Assembly: GCA_002685335.1 (NCBI GenBank)
Contig: NYWY01000021.1
Location: forward strand, 1-10,801
Source: Planctomycetaceae bacterium
GTDB lineage: Bacteria; Planctomycetota; Phycisphaerae; Phycisphaerales; SM1A02
DNA: 10,801 nt
Direction of reading: 5' to 3'
The notes below the pieces were generated by a model. That model saw only the letters and a program-made list of their open reading frames with translations, was not told the DNA's origin and made no database searches. Of the stretch, positions 7,368 through 10,801 are shown in pieces (position 1 is the stretch's first letter; each line of letters begins with the position of its first letter). Position numbers and translations under genes: made by a program.

Positions 7368-8621
7368 ATGCGGATTCTCCTGATCAACCAGGCCTTCTAT
7401 CCGGACGTCGCGGCGACGGCCCAGCACGGGCATGATCTCGCGCGCGATCTCGTCCGGCACGGACATCAGGTGAGTGTGATCGCCTCGCGATCGATCTACG
7501 GGCAGAAGGGTGCCGGACTCGACCGGAAGGAGATGGTCGACGGCATCGAGATCCACCGGGTCGGTCGATCCTTGTTCGGGAAGGCGGGCATCATCGCCCG
7601 CGTCGCGGACTTCGCGCTGTTCTATCTCGCGGCGCTCGTCAAGTCGATGCTTCTGCCTCGCCATGACGTCGTCGTGTGTTTCACGACCCCCCCCTTCATC
7701 GCCGTGGTCGGCCGCATGCTGCGCTTCGTGAAGGGAACGAAGTTCGTCTACTGGGTGATGGATCTCTACCCCGATCTTCCGATCGCCTGCGGTGTGATGC
7801 GATCGGGATCCCTCGCAAGTCGCTTCTTCGAGTGGGTGAATCGATCGTGCCTCCGTTCCGCGGATGCGGACGTGGTGCTCGGGCGATGCATGGCCGATCT
7901 CGTTCGAAGCAAGGGTGTCCCCGAAGATCGGATCCGGATGATCGGCGTCTGGAGCGATCAGGAGGAGGTCAAGCCGGTGCCCCGCGACGAGAATCCCTAT
8001 CGACGCGAGTGGGGGATCGGTGATCGAACCCTGATCATGTACTCGGGGAACTTCGGGATCGGCCACGACGTCGAGACCTTTCTCCACGCCGCCCGCGAGC
8101 TCAGAGGCGACGATCGGGTCCGCTTCGCCTTCGTCGGCGGGGGGAAGAAGAAGGAAGAGGTCGAGCGTTTCGTCCGGGAGGAGCGGCTGGAGTCGACCTG
8201 CGTGATCGCGCCCTACCAGCCCCGTGAACGACTCGATGAACTCCTCAGCGCCGCCGATGCGCATCTGGTCAGCCTGCTCGAGGGCGTGGAGGGGATCATG
8301 GTCCCCTGCAAGCTGTTCGGAATCCTCGCGGCGGGTCGGCCGGCGATCTTCATCGGCGACGAACGCAGCGAGATCTCCCGGGTCATCGTGGAGAACGAGT
8401 GCGGGGCGTCGGTCCGGCAGGGGGACGTCGACGCGCTGGTCGAGATCGTCCGCGGCTACGCCGACGATCCCGCCGCCAGCGTTCGAGCCGGCGAGCGAGC
8501 GCGGAATTCATTGATCGAAGAGCACGGCGCCGTGCACCGCTTCGCGGCGTGGCGGGAGCTGCTCGAATCGCTCGCCGGGGATGCCGGAATCACCAGATCA
8601 AACGGGAGTTCAAGCACGTGA
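7368..8621 (+). CDS. Glycosyltransferase family 4 protein (WbuB-like)
   Basis: A 417-residue GT-B fold enzyme of full length. The N-terminal acceptor domain begins MRILLINQAFYPD and ATAQHGHDLARDLVRHGHQVSVI (16-38), a pattern shared with WbuB-type glycosyltransferases of O-antigen and capsule clusters. The linker to the donor domain reads LIMYSGNFGIGHDVETFLHAA (222-242). The donor site contains FVGGGKKKEEV (255-265) and EGIMVPCKLFGILAAGRP (308-325). In this subfamily the second Glu of the EX7E motif is commonly replaced, and here it is Gly318. The donor may be an N-acetylated amino sugar or the GDP-fucose made next door; sequence alone does not settle it. The ATG lies 4 bases after the fucose-synthase stop, without a strong Shine-Dalgarno, so coupling is likely. 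Its stop codon overlaps the next start (GTGA). Confidence 0.92.
   Translation: MRILLINQAFYPDVAATAQHGHDLARDLVRHGHQVSVIASRSIYGQKGAGLDRKEMVDGIEIHRVGRSLFGKAGIIARVADFALFYLAALVKSMLLPRHDVVVCFTTPPFIAVVGRMLRFVKGTKFVYWVMDLYPDLPIACGVMRSGSLASRFFEWVNRSCLRSADADVVLGRCMADLVRSKGVPEDRIRMIGVWSDQEEVKPVPRDENPYRREWGIGDRTLIMYSGNFGIGHDVETFLHAARELRGDDRVRFAFVGGGKKKEEVERFVREERLESTCVIAPYQPRERLDELLSAADAHLVSLLEGVEGIMVPCKLFGILAAGRPAIFIGDERSEISRVIVENECGASVRQGDVDALVEIVRGYADDPAASVRAGERARNSLIEEHGAVHRFAAWRELLESLAGDAGITRSNGSSST
8604..8608 (+). promoter_or_regulatory. Ribosome binding site of the formyltransferase gene
   Basis: GGGAG lies 9 bases before the GTG at 8618 and inside the end of the preceding gene. It supports a GTG start overlapping the previous stop. 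Confidence 0.65.
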
Positions 8622-9406
8622 TCAAGTACGTCTTCATACAGAACGAACCGTTCCTCCTGCCCAAGGTGCTGGACAAGTACCTCCGCGATCATCACGACAC
8701 CACCGCGGGCGTGAACATCCAGAGCGTCGCCCAGGGGAAGCGGACGGTCTTCGAGACCGCCATGGAGCTGCGGCGGCTCTATGGGTTCGGCTACTTCCAG
8801 TGGAAGTTGCGCAAGTACCTCGTCAAGAAGATTCTCGGCAAGATCGAGAACGACTGGCTGAGGTCGACGAAGCGATGTCATTCCGTTCGAGCGGTCGCGA
8901 GGAAGTACGGCGTCGAGGTCACCGAAGCGGTCGACGTGAACAGCGATGCGTTCCTCGCGCATCTCCGAGAGAAGAAGGTCGATTTCATTCTTTCAATCTC
9001 GGGCACCCAGCTCTACAAGAAGAAGCTTCGGGAGCAGACCCCCAAGGGGATCGTCAACTGCCACGGCGCGCTGCTGCCGAAGTATCGAGGACTCATGCCC
9101 AGCTTCTGGACGTTGGCGAACGGCGAGCAGGAGGGCGGCGTCTCGGTGCACTTCGTCGATGCGAAGCTCGACAACGGTCCGATCCTCGTCCAGAAGCGTT
9201 ACCGCCTCAATCCATGGGACTCGCTCGAGGAGGTGATGGCCCGGTCGAAGGACCTCGCGGCGGAGGCGATCCTCGAATGCGTCCGATTGGTGGAGGCGGG
9301 AGACCCGCCGTTGATTCCGAACCCGGAGGAGGAGTCGACGCACTTCTCGATGCCGACACCCGAGGATCTGCGGAGGCTCCGCGAAAGAGGACACCGGCTC
9401 GTTTGA
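8618..9406 (+). CDS. Formyltransferase-fold protein, probable sugar N-formyltransferase
   Basis: A 262-residue protein with the Formyl_trans_N catalytic core. The signature NCHGALLPKYRGLMPSFW (147-164) supplies Asn147 and His149. The later VHFVDAKLDNGPIL (177-190) supplies Asp185. Together these form the Asn-His-Asp triad that uses N10-formyltetrahydrofolate. It is shorter than methionyl-tRNA formyltransferase (about 310 residues) and lacks the tRNA-binding C-terminal domain. With its neighbours, this points to formylation of an amino group on a nucleotide-activated sugar. The N-terminal 85 residues are unusually basic, helical-looking and hard to align by eye with the standard Rossmann start. 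The GTG at 8618 is chosen because it has a GGGAG site, gives the strand IKYVFIQNE at the N-terminus and overlaps the previous stop by 4 bases. Longer in-frame upstream sequence is Arg-rich shadow. Substrate unknown; no amino-sugar synthesis genes are in view. Confidence 0.85.
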   Translation: MIKYVFIQNEPFLLPKVLDKYLRDHHDTTAGVNIQSVAQGKRTVFETAMELRRLYGFGYFQWKLRKYLVKKILGKIENDWLRSTKRCHSVRAVARKYGVEVTEAVDVNSDAFLAHLREKKVDFILSISGTQLYKKKLREQTPKGIVNCHGALLPKYRGLMPSFWTLANGEQEGGVSVHFVDAKLDNGPILVQKRYRLNPWDSLEEVMARSKDLAAEAILECVRLVEAGDPPLIPNPEEESTHFSMPTPEDLRRLRERGHRLV

Positions 9407-9443
9407 AACGAGTCACGCCACAGCATCGGGATTTCACGAACAG

Positions 9444-10352
9444 ATGACCGGAGATCCGAACCAGCCCCGTCCCGACGTCGAGCCCGCAGTCGCGAGCGAG
9501 GTGTTGAATGCGCTGAGTTTCGACATCGAAGACTGGTTCCATCTGGTGGAGATCGATGCCGTCGCGGACACCAGGCAGTGGGATTCGTTCCCGTCGATCG
9601 TGGAGCACCGGACCGAGGAGATCCTCCAGATCTGCGAACGGCACGGCGTCTCCGCGACCTTCTACTTCCTCGGTTGGATCGCGGATCGATATCCCGGGCT
9701 GGTCCGGCGGGTGGCCGAGGCCGGACATGAGATCGGGACGCATTCGTACTGGCATCGCAAGGTCTGCGATCTCGACGCGGCCACCTTCCGAGAGGATCTC
9801 GCCCGCTCGATCGGGGTGATTCAGGACGCCGGCGGGGTCGAGGTGACCTCCTTTCGCGCGCCGAGCTTCTCGATCACGCCGGGAACCGAATGGGCGTTCG
9901 ACGTCCTCCTCGATGCCGGCCTGCGATATGACGCGAGTCTGTTCCCGGTCGCTCGCGAGAACGGTGGCTATCCCTGCACCGAGCGGCCGCACCGGTTCAC
10001 GGGTGCGCCATCGGGAAGGACCATCCCGGAACTTCCGATGAGCCTGATGCGGATTGGTCCGAAGCGCGTGGGATTCTCCGGCGGCGGATATCTCCGACTC
10101 TTTCCGGCCTGGCTCATACATCGCGGCTTCCGCGCCTTGAATCGTCGAGGAATACCGGGAGTGGTGTATCTTCATCCTCGCGACTTCGCGCCGGACAGTC
10201 CGGTGGTGGAGATGTCGAGATCCCGTCGATTCAAGTGTTACGTCGGTCTCTCGAGCACCGCGGCGAAACTGGATTCGATCCTGTCGAGGTACCGGTTCGC
10301 CTCCTGCGGAGAAGTCATGGCCGCGAGCCTGCCAGATCTGGAGATCGCGTGA
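9444..10352 (+). CDS. XrtA-system-type polysaccharide deacetylase (NodB domain plus DUF3473)
   Basis: A 302-residue NodB-type carbohydrate esterase that should remove N- or O-acetyl groups from an extracellular glycan or its lipid-linked precursor. LNALSFDIEDWFH (21-33) carries the catalytic and metal-binding aspartates (D27, D30). GTHSYWHRKV (98-107) has the HxxxH metal ligands H100 and H104. FRAPSFSI (137-144) is motif 3. YLHPRDFAP (242-250) is the LHP motif in the C-terminal DUF3473-like part. This architecture is typical of deacetylases linked to exosortase (PEP-CTERM) exopolysaccharide loci. There is no evident signal peptide, as is common in that group. The start is less certain: the ATG at 9444 has only a distant GGGA site. 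GTG 9501 or TTG 9504 lie just before the conserved NALSFDIED, and the first 19 residues look unconserved. It follows the formyltransferase by 37 bases. Confidence 0.9.
   Translation: MTGDPNQPRPDVEPAVASEVLNALSFDIEDWFHLVEIDAVADTRQWDSFPSIVEHRTEEILQICERHGVSATFYFLGWIADRYPGLVRRVAEAGHEIGTHSYWHRKVCDLDAATFREDLARSIGVIQDAGGVEVTSFRAPSFSITPGTEWAFDVLLDAGLRYDASLFPVARENGGYPCTERPHRFTGAPSGRTIPELPMSLMRIGPKRVGFSGGGYLRLFPAWLIHRGFRALNRRGIPGVVYLHPRDFAPDSPVVEMSRSRRFKCYVGLSSTAAKLDSILSRYRFASCGEVMAASLPDLEIA
10340..10343 (+). promoter_or_regulatory. Ribosome binding site of the GT2 gene
   Basis: GGAG lies 5 bases before the GTG at 10349, inside the end of the deacetylase gene. It supports the overlapping GTG start. Confidence 0.6.
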
Positions 10353-10801
10353 TCGACGTCCTCATCATCACCAAGAACGAGGAAGCCAACATCGGCTTCT
10401 GCCTCGAGGCGCTCCAGAGCTGGACGCACCGGATCTTCGTCGTCGACAGTGGTTCGACCGACCGGACCCGGGAGATCGTCGATTCCACCGATGCGACGTT
10501 CGTCCACCACGACTGGTCGGGATACGCGGCGCAGAAGAACTGGGCGTTGAACAATCTCCCGTTCGAGGCAGACTGGACGCTGATCATCGACGCCGACGAA
10601 GTGGTGACGCCCGCACTTCGCGCGGAGATCGAAGCGGTCCTGGCCAAGGGCGTCGACGAGGTCCCCGAGTCGGCGTTCTACCTGAACCGGCTCTTCTACT
10701 TCCTCAATCGCCCGATCCGGAACTGCGGATACTTCCCGAGTTGGAATCTGAGGCTCTTCAAGCGAGGGACGGCGCAATACGAAGACCGGGCGGTCCACGA
10801 A
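10349..10801 (+). CDS. Glycosyltransferase family 2 protein, N-terminal part (WaaE/KdtX-like; 3' end outside window)
   Basis: The frame runs open from GTG 10349 to the window end and gives 151 residues of a GT-A fold, GT2-type enzyme. The start IDVLIITKNEEANIGFCLE (2-20) is the first nucleotide-binding strand and loop. VVDSGSTDRTREIV (31-44) follows. IIDADE (79-84) holds the DxD-type metal and nucleotide-sugar binding site. The order TKNEE, DSGSTD, QKNWAL (62-67), DADE and RLFKRG (135-140) recalls WaaE/KdtX-type enzymes that add a glucose or similar residue to lipopolysaccharide cores, and related exopolysaccharide glycosyltransferases. The GTG overlaps the deacetylase TGA as GTGA, so translation is likely coupled. 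The acceptor-binding half is missing, so the exact specificity cannot be stated. Confidence 0.9.
   Translation, partial: MIDVLIITKNEEANIGFCLEALQSWTHRIFVVDSGSTDRTREIVDSTDATFVHHDWSGYAAQKNWALNNLPFEADWTLIIDADEVVTPALRAEIEAVLAKGVDEVPESAFYLNRLFYFLNRPIRNCGYFPSWNLRLFKRGTAQYEDRAVHE

Noticed and set aside
8618..9406. Methionyl-tRNA formyltransferase (fmt)
   Set aside because: The C-terminal tRNA-binding domain is missing, the N-terminus differs, and the gene sits in a glycan operon instead of beside def.
9207..10175. Long open frame (322 codons) on the minus strand
   Set aside because: It is antisense to the deacetylase and the end of the formyltransferase; composition is atypical and there is no domain.

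Overview
The window is a GC-rich stretch of bacterial chromosome that carries part of a surface or extracellular polysaccharide locus. No tRNA, rRNA, insertion sequence or CRISPR array was found. Base composition and codon use look uniform from end to end, so nothing points to a recent insertion. The DNA is strikingly rich in GATC. Together with a deacetylase of the exosortase-associated (XrtA/DUF3473) type and a large secreted protein with a Gly/Ser-rich linker, this suggests Planctomycetota, perhaps Phycisphaerae. That placement is an inference and is only moderately secure.

Layout. (1) 1-328 (+): C-terminal end of a GT4 glycosyltransferase, cut by the window edge. (2) 304-1812 (-): a Wzx-type flippase that meets the glycosyltransferase tail to tail with a 25-base overlap. 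(3) 1940-3400 (+): a secreted protein of unknown function, divergent from the flippase. (4) 3401-3715: a convergent spacer with hairpins. (5) 3716-5077 (-) and 5085-6146 (-): a Wzy-like polymerase and, upstream of it, GDP-mannose 4,6-dehydratase (gmd); the two form an operon with a 7-base gap. (6) 6147-6382: a divergent control region. (7) 6383-10801 (+): a tightly packed run of GDP-L-fucose synthase, GT4 glycosyltransferase, formyltransferase-fold enzyme, XrtA-type polysaccharide deacetylase and the start of a GT2 glycosyltransferase. Two of these junctions are 4-base GTGA overlaps.

How it fits together. Gmd and the fucose synthase together convert GDP-mannose to GDP-L-fucose. They are transcribed head to head from one intergenic region, so donor-sugar supply could be co-controlled in both arms. 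The GT4 and GT2 enzymes would build a lipid-linked repeat unit. The formyltransferase probably N-formylates an amino sugar, although no aminotransferase to make that sugar is in view. The flippase would move the unit across the membrane, the polymerase would join the units, and the deacetylase would trim acetyl groups from the polymer. The secreted protein is the main unexplained component.
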